From: an uncultured Opitutia bacterium
GTDB lineage: Bacteria > Verrucomicrobiota > Verrucomicrobiia > Opitutales > Opitutaceae
DNA length: 34,744 bases
Reading direction: 5' to 3'
Assembly: GCA_903862955.1 (NCBI GenBank)
Contig: CAIPAH010000028.1
Span: forward strand, 1-34,744
Shown: piece by piece, positions 27,768-34,744 of the stretch
Layout of the letters: every line of letters starts with the position of its first letter
Position numbering within the stretch: the stretch's first letter is position 1
Translations under genes and position numbers: made by a program
The notes under the pieces: model-generated
What the model was told of the DNA's origin: nothing
The model's database searches: none
Seen by the model: only the letters and a program-made list of their open reading frames with translations

Positions 27768-30026
27768 TTACTTTTCCTTCATCACGAACACGCCATCCCA
27801 GCCCGGCCCGGGCGGATGCGCCCGCATATATTCGCAGCGCGCGATCATCGCCAGCGACGGATTGGTGATCACGCCAGGATGCTTGCCGGGCTGGTTGGTT
27901 TCCAACTCGGCACTACGGCGGAACCGGATCTCGGCTGCATCCCAGTCCTGCGCGAGGTAAAGCGCCATGCCCATGGGAAACACCTCGAGGCACTCCTGGG
28001 CCTGCGCGGAAATGTCCTCCTTCAAGCCCACGATCTCGTAGATCGGCACGGGCCGCGTCCGACCCTTCACCACGATCTTGTCGAGGTAGCGGAACACGAC
28101 GCGGTCACCGCCGTGTTTTTCGCAGGCGGTCTTCGTGGCTTCGGAGACCATGGTGTAAACGCCGTAGGCCTTCGCGCCCGACTCCATGCGCGCCGCCAGG
28201 TTCACGTTGTCGCCCATCATCGTGTAGTTGAACCGGGCGTGGCTGCCCATGTTGCCCACGATGGTCTGGCCGCTGTTCAGGCCGATGCGGGACTGCATGT
28301 GCCAGACGATCTCCGGCCACTTTTCGCCCTCGCTCCGCCATTTTTCGCGCAGCTCGGCCAGCTTGCGATGCACCAGCTGCGACGCAACGCAGGCCCGGTA
28401 GGCGTGGTCCTCGAGCGGCACGAGGCCGCCAAACATCGCCACGACGGCGTCGCCGATGTATTTGTCGAGCGCCCCGCCCTGCGCCAGGATGATGTCGGTG
28501 CAGGCGGTCAGGTATTCGTTCATCAGCTCGACGAGCTGCGGCGCGGAAAGTCTTTCGGAAAACGTGGAGAAAGCCTGGATGTCGCTGAAATACGGCGTGA
28601 TCTCAGCCTCATGGCCGCCGAGCTGCGGCTCCTCGCCCGAGTCGACCATGTTTTCGACGAGCTGCGGGGAGACGTAGGTGCCGAACATGCCCTTGATGCG
28701 GCCTTTTTGTTTTTCCTCCTCCAGCAGTTGCCAGCCAATCGCCGCAAAGCTGGTGGTGAACACCGACCCAAGGGGCAGCGCGAACGGGAGCACCCAGTTG
28801 TAGTGCTTGAAGGCCACCAGGGCGTAGCCGACGTAAACCAGGAGCAGCACGCCGGCGAAGATCTTGTTCCGCACGCTGCGCACGCCGCCGACGGCAGACA
28901 GGCCCGCCACCAGCAGGGTGATCAGGAACGTCAGGCCGTAAGCCATCGGTTCCGACAGGCGGCGCAGAAACTGGCCCCCGTAGATCGTCTTGATCAGGTT
29001 GCCGTGCAGCCCGACCTTGGGCACGGGGGACTCGTCAAACGGCGTGGGCGCCAGGTCCTGCAGCAGCGGGTCCACCGGACCAACGAGGATGATGGCGCCC
29101 TCGAAGCGCTGGAAGAACGCCTGCGCCGCCGTCCGCTCCTCGGGTTTTTCGCTGTTCAGTTCCCGCTGGTAAAGCAGCACATCCGCCAGGCTGTCCCGGG
29201 GATTCAATTCCGGGTTGATCCAATGCGAGAACCAGTTGACCTCGAGCAATTGTCGCTCCCGGAGCGGAATTGACACCACCAGCGAACCGTCGGGACGGAC
29301 CACGTCGAGGGCATCGGCGGAGCGGTGCAGCGCGGATTCGTCCAGCCCCAGCGCAATCAGCGCGAGCTTCAGGGAGAGATGATAGTAGGTGGGATTCAGC
29401 GTGTCAGCGAACAGCGGCACCCAGCGCGGGACCTCGTCAGCGCCGTATTGGTAATCCACGTCGATCAGCCCGATCGTCCCATAGGTCGTGCCCAACAGCG
29501 GATACTGCGGCAGCTCCGGGAGGTCGTTCTTGGTCCGGTCCGTGGCGCCCTTCCGCAACAGCGGAAAGGTCCGCTCACCTTCCTGGGCGTAGGCCTGGCC
29601 GCCGCTGTACTGGGCCGCGAGCACGATCTCGGGATGGCGGTGAATGACCCGGGCAAACTCGAGGTTTCGTTTCGTGATCTCGGAGCGCGGTACCATTTTC
29701 GACGCCGCAAAGTCGGAAAACACAAAGTCGAACCCGATCGCCCGCGCCCGGCCCACCTCCAGCAGCGTTTGCGCGGCCAAGCCGAAGTCCGCCCGGTTCC
29801 ACGGGCGCTCGCCAATCTCCTGGATCGCGCGTGTGTCCACATCCACGTACATCACCTTGACCGGCGACGCGACCTCACCGCGGAAGTAATAGAACAGCTT
29901 CAGCGCCTGATTCTCCATCACGCCCAACAGGCCGAAATGGGCCGCCACGCACCAGACCGCCGGCAGGGAAAGCAGAACGAACCAGCGCAGCAACGTCAGC
30001 GCGTTCTTCTTTTTTGGCGGGGCCAC
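27768..30026 (-). CDS. CHASE2-domain class III adenylate cyclase
   Basis: A membrane-bound signalling enzyme of 752 residues, with a GTG start at 30026. One N-terminal helix (about 11-30) is followed by an extracytoplasmic CHASE2 sensor (about 35-345; VMYVDVDTRAIQEIGERPW and LVGPVDPLLQDL are typical). Three more helices follow (about 365-440). The cytosolic cyclase domain (about 480-670) shows the metal aspartates in FSDIQAFS and GDAVVAMFG, the adenine-selecting Lys in LDKYIGDAVV, and GDNVNLAARMES with Asp, Asn and Arg for base and transition-state binding, so cAMP is the expected product. It is third in the run with the FecR and O-antigen-ligase-like genes, though a terminator separates it from FecR. 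Signal and effector are unknown. Confidence 0.93.
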   Translation of the reverse strand: MAPPKKKNALTLLRWFVLLSLPAVWCVAAHFGLLGVMENQALKLFYYFRGEVASPVKVMYVDVDTRAIQEIGERPWNRADFGLAAQTLLEVGRARAIGFDFVFSDFAASKMVPRSEITKRNLEFARVIHRHPEIVLAAQYSGGQAYAQEGERTFPLLRKGATDRTKNDLPELPQYPLLGTTYGTIGLIDVDYQYGADEVPRWVPLFADTLNPTYYHLSLKLALIALGLDESALHRSADALDVVRPDGSLVVSIPLRERQLLEVNWFSHWINPELNPRDSLADVLLYQRELNSEKPEERTAAQAFFQRFEGAIILVGPVDPLLQDLAPTPFDESPVPKVGLHGNLIKTIYGGQFLRRLSEPMAYGLTFLITLLVAGLSAVGGVRSVRNKIFAGVLLLVYVGYALVAFKHYNWVLPFALPLGSVFTTSFAAIGWQLLEEEKQKGRIKGMFGTYVSPQLVENMVDSGEEPQLGGHEAEITPYFSDIQAFSTFSERLSAPQLVELMNEYLTACTDIILAQGGALDKYIGDAVVAMFGGLVPLEDHAYRACVASQLVHRKLAELREKWRSEGEKWPEIVWHMQSRIGLNSGQTIVGNMGSHARFNYTMMGDNVNLAARMESGAKAYGVYTMVSEATKTACEKHGGDRVVFRYLDKIVVKGRTRPVPIYEIVGLKEDISAQAQECLEVFPMGMALYLAQDWDAAEIRFRRSAELETNQPGKHPGVITNPSLAMIARCEYMRAHPPGPGWDGVFVMKEK

Positions 30027-30094
30027 GGCGGCCGACGCTAGGGTGCGGGTTTGGCGAATGAAAGCAGATTTGCCGCCGCTCCGTCCTCGCCAAA

Positions 30095-30128
30095 CGAAAA
30101 CGCCCGGGCGCAGGGCGCTCCGGGCGTT
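30095..30128 (-). terminator. Terminator of the FecR gene
   Basis: A perfect 9-bp stem AACGCCCGG/CCGGGCGTT (30099-30107 with 30120-30128) is followed on the minus strand by TTTTCGTTTGG. It lies 23 bases past the FecR stop and before the cyclase gene. Confidence 0.7.
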
Positions 30129-30151
30129 GGGTCAATTGATTCGGCGTGCGC

Positions 30152-30982
30152 TCAGCCCTTGCCGTCGCCGGGCGTGGTGTCGACCGGAGGCTTCGTCGCG
30201 TCAGGGGCGGCCGCCGGGGGCGGGCTCGGCGGCGCCGTCAGGATCTGCTCCACCGCCTGCTGGATGGCGGCCTGCTGCGCGGCCGGCATGTCTGCGACAC
30301 CGGAAACCTTCACGCTGCCCGCCACCACCGTGACTTCGCCGGTGGTCGGGTTCGTCGCCGTCTCAAAGGTCACGCTCACCACCTTGCCGGCCGGGATCAT
30401 GTGTTCCACCCCGTCGAGCGACGTCAGGGACACTAAGCCCTCCGCCGTGCCAAAGTTGACGAACGGCTTGCCGCCGCTGTCCACGCCGATCGAAAACTGG
30501 AAGGTGGTGCCGCGGATACCGGCCGCGCCGACCGGGGTGTTGATCGTGAACGACGAGCCGTTGTCGCGATGGAGGTGCTTCACGTTGCCGACGAACTCGC
30601 CGCGCTCGAGCGAGAGTTTCGTGACCGACGTCGAGGGCTCTTCCTTGGCGTCGGCGGCGGAATACTTCGGATCAAACGGGTCCATCAGGAACTCGTCGAT
30701 CGACAGCGAGGAATCGGAGGCCAGGTTCACCGCCGAGCCGTTGGCGAAAATCAGGACCACGCTGGATTTCGGGGCCGTCGTGATCACGTAGCCTTCCGAC
30801 ACGGAGTCGCTGTCGTGCAATTCCCGACGCAGGTTGTCCGCCTTGTGGATCGCGGTGACCGTGCCGTGCACCTTCGCCGCCACGATGCGGCCGGCCGTGC
30901 GTTCCGGGGCGGATTGCGCAGTGGCCGCGAAAAGAAGCGCACCGGCACAGAGCAAAATCCACGAGGCGAATTTGTTTTGCAT
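30152..30982 (-). CDS. FecR-domain secreted protein
   Basis: A 276-residue secreted protein with a Sec signal peptide (MQNKFASWILLCAGALLFAATAQSA). The FecR domain covers about residues 30-215: VHGTVTAIHKADNLRRELHDSDSVSEGYVITTAPKSSVVLIFANGSAVNLASDSSLSIDEFL, then NTPVGAAGIRGTTFQFSI, the conserved TP-x-G-x-x-x-x-RGT motif. The tail is Pro/Ala-rich. Classical FecR regulates an anti-sigma circuit; here no sigma factor or TonB receptor gene is close. FecR domains are found repeatedly near CHASE2 cyclases, as here, so a structural or ligand role for that sensor is plausible inference. The ATG at 30982 is used; a TTG lies 4 codons upstream. Confidence 0.9.
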   Translation of the reverse strand: MQNKFASWILLCAGALLFAATAQSAPERTAGRIVAAKVHGTVTAIHKADNLRRELHDSDSVSEGYVITTAPKSSVVLIFANGSAVNLASDSSLSIDEFLMDPFDPKYSAADAKEEPSTSVTKLSLERGEFVGNVKHLHRDNGSSFTINTPVGAAGIRGTTFQFSIGVDSGGKPFVNFGTAEGLVSLTSLDGVEHMIPAGKVVSVTFETATNPTTGEVTVVAGSVKVSGVADMPAAQQAAIQQAVEQILTAPPSPPPAAAPDATKPPVDTTPGDGKG

Positions 30983-30994
30983 AAAATGAGTCAA

Positions 30995-32890
30995 TTACGG
31001 CTTCCGGGGCCTATTTGCCAATCGTTGGCGTAAAGCTTGCGCCTGCTTGTTGCCGGGGTCAAGGCGCAAGCTGAATGCAGCTGCGGCGTCCGCCAGATCC
31101 GAGCAAATTGGGTTAAGTCCCAGATGAAAAGCGCGATAGAACCAAACCGTCCCACTGGCCGGAGCCAGTTCCACGGCACGGGCGAACGCCCCGCCGGCCT
31201 CGTTCCAGCGGCCCTGCAGGTCCAGCGCCACGCCCCGCCGAAGCCAGAATTCCGGTACTCCTTGCGTCAGCGCGAGCGCCTCTTCCGCCGCGCGCTGCGC
31301 CTCCTGGCCGAGTTGCGCTGACTTTGACGGCTCGACATGCGACCACAGCGCGGCCGCGTAGGAAATGTCAGCCCAAGCCTGCGCGTTACTGGGCGAGATC
31401 CCGACCGCGCGCGCCAGGTCGGCGCGCGCCTCGATCAGCACCCGGCGCTGCTCCGCCAAGTCCGCGTCCGTCGTCGCCAGCCGGTTGATGGATTGACGCG
31501 CCCCGTAACGCAGCGCTTCGGCCCGGTAAAACGGCACGACGCAGCCGAAAGTCACCGCCAGGACCGCCGCCGCACCCGCAAAATACGTCAAGCGTTGTGC
31601 CCGTGAAATCGCGCCAGTCCGTTCGCGGACAGACCAGCCGCGTTGCACGAGGAACGCGGCGACGATCGCGAAGGCCATGGCCAGCGCGGGAATCTTGAAA
31701 TGAAAATCCACGAACAGTTGGAGACCAAACGCCACCACCCCGGCCGCCAGCGCCCCGGCCAGCGCGCGATCGTCGAGCCAGTCGCGTCGCAGCGCCGCCC
31801 CGCGCCAGGTCCTCCCCGCCACGACCGCGCCCGCGCCGAAGAAGAGCAAAAAGCCGACGGCGCCGTAATCGCTCAGCGTGTTGAGGTAGTCGTTGTGCGC
31901 CCATTGCGGCTCATCCTGGTAGCGCTCCGGGCGGAATTGCTCGAAGCGCACGTTGAAACTGCCCGCGCCTCCGCCCACGACGGGAGCAGCTTGGAAAATC
32001 CTCCACGCCCCGCGCCACATGATGGGCCGCGTCTTTTCCCCCGCATCCGCCTTCAGCATTTGGAAACGCTCGCGGACCCGCGGCAGCGAAAAATAAAGTG
32101 CGCCCGCCACCGCCAACACTCCCAGCGCCGCCAGCCCCGCCCAGCGTGCCCGTCGCCAGCCCGAGCCCTGCACCGCGAACGCCGGCCACACTGCCAGTAC
32201 CAGGGCGAGCGCGAGCCACGCCCCGCGACTGATCGTCAGCACCAGGCCCAGCCCGAATACGAGCAGCAAGTAGCCCCACAGCACGCGCTGCACCGCCGAC
32301 GCTCCGCGCCGGAACGCCCGCACGCCCGCGACCGGAATGAGCAGCAGCAGCAGCGCCGCGAGGCTGTTCGGAATGCCGAAACTCCCGCTCGCGCGTCCGA
32401 TGAACTGCTCCGCCTGCACCCGCCCCAGCATCAGCCAGTCCGGCCGCACGAAACGCTGGTAACACGCGAGGACCACCGCAACGAACGCCACCGCCACGAG
32501 CGCGCCGAACACGAGCGTCCGCGCGGCCCTCGCCCGCACGCCGTTCAGCACCACCCAGAAAACCAGGATCATCTGGGCCCAGCCCAGCCAGTCGCGCCAG
32601 CCAAGCCACGGCACCGGCGTCACCCACCGCACGTTCGCCAGCGCGTAAGCCAGGAACGGCAGCAGCCACCACCCGGCAGGATGATTTCGCGGCGCGTCGC
32701 CTGCCCGCACGCACCCGCGTCCCGCAAAATGCACCGCCAGGAGCAGGCCGTTCAACGCGCCCGTGACGACCATCGTCTCCGGCCGGAAGCCGCCGAGGCA
32801 GAGCGTCGTCCACGCGAGGTTCGCGACGAGCAGCGCCGCCGTGAGCCATTCCCAGACGGAGACGCGGGCGGACGTGGACTCGGTCGGCAT
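30995..32890 (-). CDS. O-antigen ligase/polymerase (Wzy_C) family protein with TPR tail
   Basis: A polytopic inner-membrane protein of about 631 residues from the ATG at 32890. About 11-12 hydrophobic helices fill residues 15-435. Between them is the large periplasmic loop bearing the Wzy_C signature GGGAGSFNVRFEQFRPERYQDEPQWAHNDYLNTLSDYGAVGFLLF, with the histidine of the AHNDYL motif. The C-terminal 150 residues are TPR-like (AQAWADISYAAALW, FWLRRGVALDLQGRWNEAGGAFARAVELAPASGTVWFYRAF). The family links or polymerises surface glycans. The FecR gene follows 12 bases downstream, so the two are probably cotranscribed. Which glycan is involved is unknown, as no polysaccharide cluster is in the window. 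Confidence 0.88.
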   Translation of the reverse strand: MPTESTSARVSVWEWLTAALLVANLAWTTLCLGGFRPETMVVTGALNGLLLAVHFAGRGCVRAGDAPRNHPAGWWLLPFLAYALANVRWVTPVPWLGWRDWLGWAQMILVFWVVLNGVRARAARTLVFGALVAVAFVAVVLACYQRFVRPDWLMLGRVQAEQFIGRASGSFGIPNSLAALLLLLIPVAGVRAFRRGASAVQRVLWGYLLLVFGLGLVLTISRGAWLALALVLAVWPAFAVQGSGWRRARWAGLAALGVLAVAGALYFSLPRVRERFQMLKADAGEKTRPIMWRGAWRIFQAAPVVGGGAGSFNVRFEQFRPERYQDEPQWAHNDYLNTLSDYGAVGFLLFFGAGAVVAGRTWRGAALRRDWLDDRALAGALAAGVVAFGLQLFVDFHFKIPALAMAFAIVAAFLVQRGWSVRERTGAISRAQRLTYFAGAAAVLAVTFGCVVPFYRAEALRYGARQSINRLATTDADLAEQRRVLIEARADLARAVGISPSNAQAWADISYAAALWSHVEPSKSAQLGQEAQRAAEEALALTQGVPEFWLRRGVALDLQGRWNEAGGAFARAVELAPASGTVWFYRAFHLGLNPICSDLADAAAAFSLRLDPGNKQAQALRQRLANRPRKP

Positions 32891-33218
32891 GGGAAAAACG
32901 CGGCGGACGCCGCGCGCCCGCAAACCTTGTGGAGCCTTCCCGGTGTTCCGAGGAAAAAAGCCGGATGCAGACTAACCGCGAAGGCCGCAAAAAACGGCGC
33001 CCTCGCGAGGAGGGCGCCGTGGGAAACTGTCACCGTCAACCGACTCAGGTCAGCGGGACAAAGTGAGTTTCCTATAACATACTAATCTGCCTATCAGGAG
33101 CATGGCAGAGCTTCCATGCGATCAAGCTAAGTGACTCTGGGTAAGTGCCTTAAAACACACGTTTTTTACAATTCAGGGACGATATGGCGAGGGCTTTTCG
33201 TATAAATAACTCTGATTT
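32891..33218. other. Gap between the ligase gene and the island: orphan terminator and hairpins
   Basis: This 328-base gap has no convincing gene. It holds a minus-strand terminator (32989-33018), then a switch from high GC to clearly lower GC from about 33040. A 6-bp hairpin GCATGG...CCATGC (33100-33119) and a small AAAAC/GTTTT dyad (33152-33165) lie upstream of the Rep gene. A TATAAA box (33201-33206) is near its start. The hairpin could be part of a replication origin; this is inference. No tRNA or att-like repeat was seen. Confidence 0.5.
32989..33018 (-). terminator. Orphan minus-strand terminator
   Basis: A perfect 9-bp stem GGCGCCCTC/GAGGGCGCC (32996-33004 with 33010-33018), loop GCGAG, is followed on the minus strand by TTTTTT. 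No minus-strand gene ends near it, so the gene it served appears to be gone or displaced. Confidence 0.75.
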
Positions 33219-34120
33219 ATGGTCCCTTGTTTCCCCAAAGAAGAATGGTCGTCACGGCATAGAGAAGCCGTGCAGGGATACCTCCATACCCTGTCACTGG
33301 AGAATTGCTTCGGAGTTTCCCTGACCATGAAGCAGGGAGACTCCGGCACCCATCTTGATGAGATCAGGGCATCCCAGAACTTCCGGCACTTCATGAACCG
33401 ACTGAATAGTTCGGTCTATGGGAAACGCTTCAAAAGGTACGGTCAGAGGCTGAACGTAGTCCCGGTCTTGGAACGGTCATCAACTAACCGACTCCATTAC
33501 CACCTGATCCTTCAGAACCCCTATCCAAAGGATCCTGCCACTTTCACACGTCTGATTGAGTCCGAGTGGGCGAAGACCCGTTTCGGATACGTCCAGTCCC
33601 ACATCGATGAGCAAATCGATCACGGATGGACCGACTACATCACCAAATCCGCCAGAGATGGCACCGACTGGGGAAATTTTCACTGGCGCTGACGGGTACA
33701 AACCCCGGCTGCCACCCCTCAGTCCCCCAAGGAATCACTCCGGCGATCCCTTGATGGAATCCTATTACCCCAATGCCAGATCACTCCAGAGAGGATCAGC
33801 TCACCAACAGCCAATATCCGATGAATCTGACCCCACCTGATAAGACCAGAACTGCACTGATCACCTCTAACCCCAGACAAGACCCCACCGATGACAGAGA
33901 CCTCAATTACCCGTCTGATGAACTTCAGAATACCGATAGACCTAAAAGATCGGTTTCAGGACACCTGTCGTAGAAATAGGACCAGGATGTCCTCTGAACT
34001 AGTCCGACTGGTGAACCATTACCTGATCGAGGACTTAAAGGAGCAACAGGTCTACCAGACCACTTCGATTCCGACATATCCCTTTAAGGCGAATAAGAGC
34101 ACCCACCGCGACCCTAGCAC
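33020..34120 (+). mobile_element. Probable small Rep-encoding mobile element (ends uncertain)
   Basis: A lower-GC stretch (about 40-50% in sampled lines, against about 65-75% in core genes) encodes an HUH Rep protein and a ribbon-helix-helix protein. Its left side abuts an orphan terminator, and its right side runs into a truncated restriction-related gene on the other strand. No terminal repeats or integrase gene were found. The boundaries are estimates from composition and the gene breaks. Confidence 0.45.
33219..33692 (+). CDS. HUH-type rolling-circle replication-associated protein
   Basis: A 157-residue protein that looks like a HUH endonuclease starting rolling-circle replication. The metal-binding HUH motif is NRLHYHLILQNP (His93 and His95). 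The nicking tyrosine is likely Tyr140 in DHGWTDYITK, with Lys143 four positions on, the usual Y-x-x-K arrangement. FGVSLTMKQG near 31 forms the first conserved strand, and ASQNFRHFMNRLNSSVYGKRFKRYGQRLNVVPVLE is the typical stretch before the HUH motif. It ends DWGNFHWR, like full-length relatives, so it is probably complete. A stop codon two codons upstream fixes the start region. It may replicate or mobilise a small plasmid- or phage-like element. It is not a TnpA/REP-type Y1 transposase as far as I can see. Confidence 0.75.
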   Translation: MVPCFPKEEWSSRHREAVQGYLHTLSLENCFGVSLTMKQGDSGTHLDEIRASQNFRHFMNRLNSSVYGKRFKRYGQRLNVVPVLERSSTNRLHYHLILQNPYPKDPATFTRLIESEWAKTRFGYVQSHIDEQIDHGWTDYITKSARDGTDWGNFHWR

Positions 34121-34172
34121 GGGACTAAGCGTTACCAGTCAATCTCGATGGGAGGATAGCAGCGATGCCTAG
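33891..34172 (+). CDS. Ribbon-helix-helix DNA-binding protein
   Basis: A 93-residue protein. Residues 7-50 (TRLMNFRIPIDLKDRFQDTCRRNRTRMSSELVRLVNHYLIEDLK) fit the ribbon-helix-helix fold: a short beta strand (RLMNFRIP), then two helices separated by a turn (RNRTRMSS). CopG- and Arc-like regulators of plasmids have this form. It lies 198 bases after the Rep gene, as plasmid copy-control or relaxosome accessory genes often do. The last 17 codons overlap the antisense end of the truncated ScoMcrA-type gene and may be a read-through across the element boundary. The exact role (copy control, antitoxin or relaxosome) is unknown. Confidence 0.65.
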   Translation: MTETSITRLMNFRIPIDLKDRFQDTCRRNRTRMSSELVRLVNHYLIEDLKEQQVYQTTSIPTYPFKANKSTHRDPSTGLSVTSQSRWEDSSDA

Positions 34173-34319
34173 AATCGCTTTCGGAGGATATCGCCCACCC
34201 TCAAAGAGAATGTCGTATTTCTCCGATTTGTGAAAGGAGTGCCGCACGACTCCCGCAGCATAGTCTGCAATGGCGCTCCGCACATCCTCCGAGGTGATGC
34301 CATCTGGGATATTGCTCAT
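34125..34319 (-). pseudogene. Truncated ScoMcrA-type N-terminal head domain
   Basis: A 64-residue frame, MSNIPDGITSEDVRSAIADY... to TGNA. The stretch SEKYDILFEGGRYPPKAILGIAA matches the small head domain found at the N-terminus of ScoMcrA-like and other modified-DNA restriction enzymes (pattern S-x-K-Y-x-L-x-x-x-G-x-x-Y-P-P-K-x-x-x-x-x-A). Family members next have a TG-x-x-L-x-P-x-x-F-S-GG segment and then further domains. Here the frame stops right after TGNA, so the rest of the protein is missing. A one-base shift at the stop gives Ser-Pro, then no further likeness. The end overlaps the ribbon-helix-helix gene by 48 bases. I infer truncation by insertion or deletion near 34120. Confidence 0.65.
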
Positions 34320-34350
34320 GGTTGTCCCAATCGCTTCTTAGAGGAAGAAT

Positions 34351-34731
34351 CTAGGTATTTAGAATAGATGGGTTTTCCTGCAGTGCCTTCGCCAACTCGT
34401 GATGCATAATTATTTCAAATTCTTCTTCACCCGATACATAGGAGTTCGGCATGCCAATAGCACTGCTGACCCATTCCTTGTCTGGTTCAGAGACAAACTT
34501 ATCGAACTTAAAGCCCAGTTTATCCCCAAGTTTTCTACCAAAGAGTCCATAATGAAGGTTTGCTGCTCCGTTACCCCACTCGGCGGCTTCATTGAGTTTA
34601 GCATAAGTGATTGACCGATTATGCGCGTCGTAATGAGCCTTCAACATCTTGCGATAGCTCGGGTGTATGGTCATTTTTAACAGCGCACTCGCATATTCGG
34701 CTGCCTTCGGGATGGGGATCGTCGTGTTCAT
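34351..34731 (-). CDS. Restriction-associated domain protein, possibly the start of a split McrA-like gene
   Basis: A 126-residue protein, MNTTIPIPKAAEYASALLKM... . The run PSYRKMLKAHYDAHNRSITYAKLNEAAEWGNGAANLHYGLFGRKLGDKLGF resembles a stand-alone or N-terminal domain seen with HNH/McrA-type restriction proteins (pattern ML-x-x-HY-x-x-x-x-R-x-x-T-x-x-x-L, then GA-x-N-L-x-YG-x-L-G). The second half (EEEFEIIMHHELAKALQENP) fits the usual end of that domain. The frame is complete from the ATG at 34731 to the stop at 34351. The head-domain fragment starts 31 bases downstream. GC content is low (about 40%). Whether the two were one operon or one gene is uncertain, and anything upstream lies outside the window. 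Confidence 0.55.
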   Translation of the reverse strand: MNTTIPIPKAAEYASALLKMTIHPSYRKMLKAHYDAHNRSITYAKLNEAAEWGNGAANLHYGLFGRKLGDKLGFKFDKFVSEPDKEWVSSAIGMPNSYVSGEEEFEIIMHHELAKALQENPSILNT

Positions 34732-34744
34732 TTTGGGCTTACTA

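Noticed and set aside
33734-33866. ATCACTCC-like words between rep and the RHH gene, as possible iterons
   Set aside because: There are only two exact copies with irregular spacing, too few to call iterons.
33773-33973. Small open frame between the Rep and RHH genes
   Set aside because: It is low in complexity, overlaps the RHH gene in another frame, and shows no fold-like pattern.

Overview
The window is about 34.7 kb of high-GC bacterial chromosome ending in a lower-GC accessory stretch. Gene content and style suggest a Verrucomicrobiota member, probably near Opitutaceae. The clues are a caa3-type oxidase cluster, an OprP-like porin beside sulfate-uptake genes, a CHASE2 cyclase with a FecR protein, and nested GC-rich intergenic palindromes. 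Many starts also lack a recognisable Shine-Dalgarno sequence. The taxonomic call is inference from recall; no 16S rRNA gene is present.

Layout. 1-3200 (+): the 3' end of a caa3-type cytochrome c oxidase cluster (ctaD fragment, ctaE, ctaF, then ctaG after an intrinsic terminator). 3283-12126 (-): a sulfur-assimilation block read as rrf2, yezD, OprP-like porin, sbp, a catalytically dead M14-like paralogue, an intact M14 peptidase, cysT, cysW, cysA, cysK. 12219-12995 (-): a PhnP-like metallo-hydrolase. 13063-13191: a nested inverted repeat. 13256-17268 (-): groEL, groES and dnaK. 17479-18162 (+): a LON-substrate-binding-domain protein, followed by tRNA-Thr(CGT) on the minus strand. 18382-20482 (-): three small unrecognised membrane or envelope proteins and one of their kind with a lipobox. 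20697-23950 (+): queA, a YceI protein, a TPR protein and accA. 23987-24721 (-): a lower-GC HNH endonuclease. 24786-25586 (-): a YmdB-like phosphodiesterase. 25862-27640 (+): ilvB. 27768-32890 (-): an O-antigen-ligase/TPR protein, a FecR protein and a CHASE2 adenylate cyclase. 33020-34744: an accessory island with an HUH rolling-circle Rep protein, a ribbon-helix-helix protein, a truncated ScoMcrA-type head domain and a second restriction-associated domain protein.

How the genes work together. The sulfur block joins a probable regulator (Rrf2), outer-membrane passage (porin), periplasmic capture (Sbp), inner-membrane ATP-driven import (CysTWA) and incorporation of sulfide into cysteine (CysK). 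Inserted in it is an active/dead pair of M14-type metallopeptidases, the most unusual feature of the core genome here. The chaperone block (dnaK, groES, groEL) is all on one strand with no visible CIRCE operator. The right-hand island looks like a small Rep-encoding mobile element that has landed in or next to a modified-DNA restriction gene.
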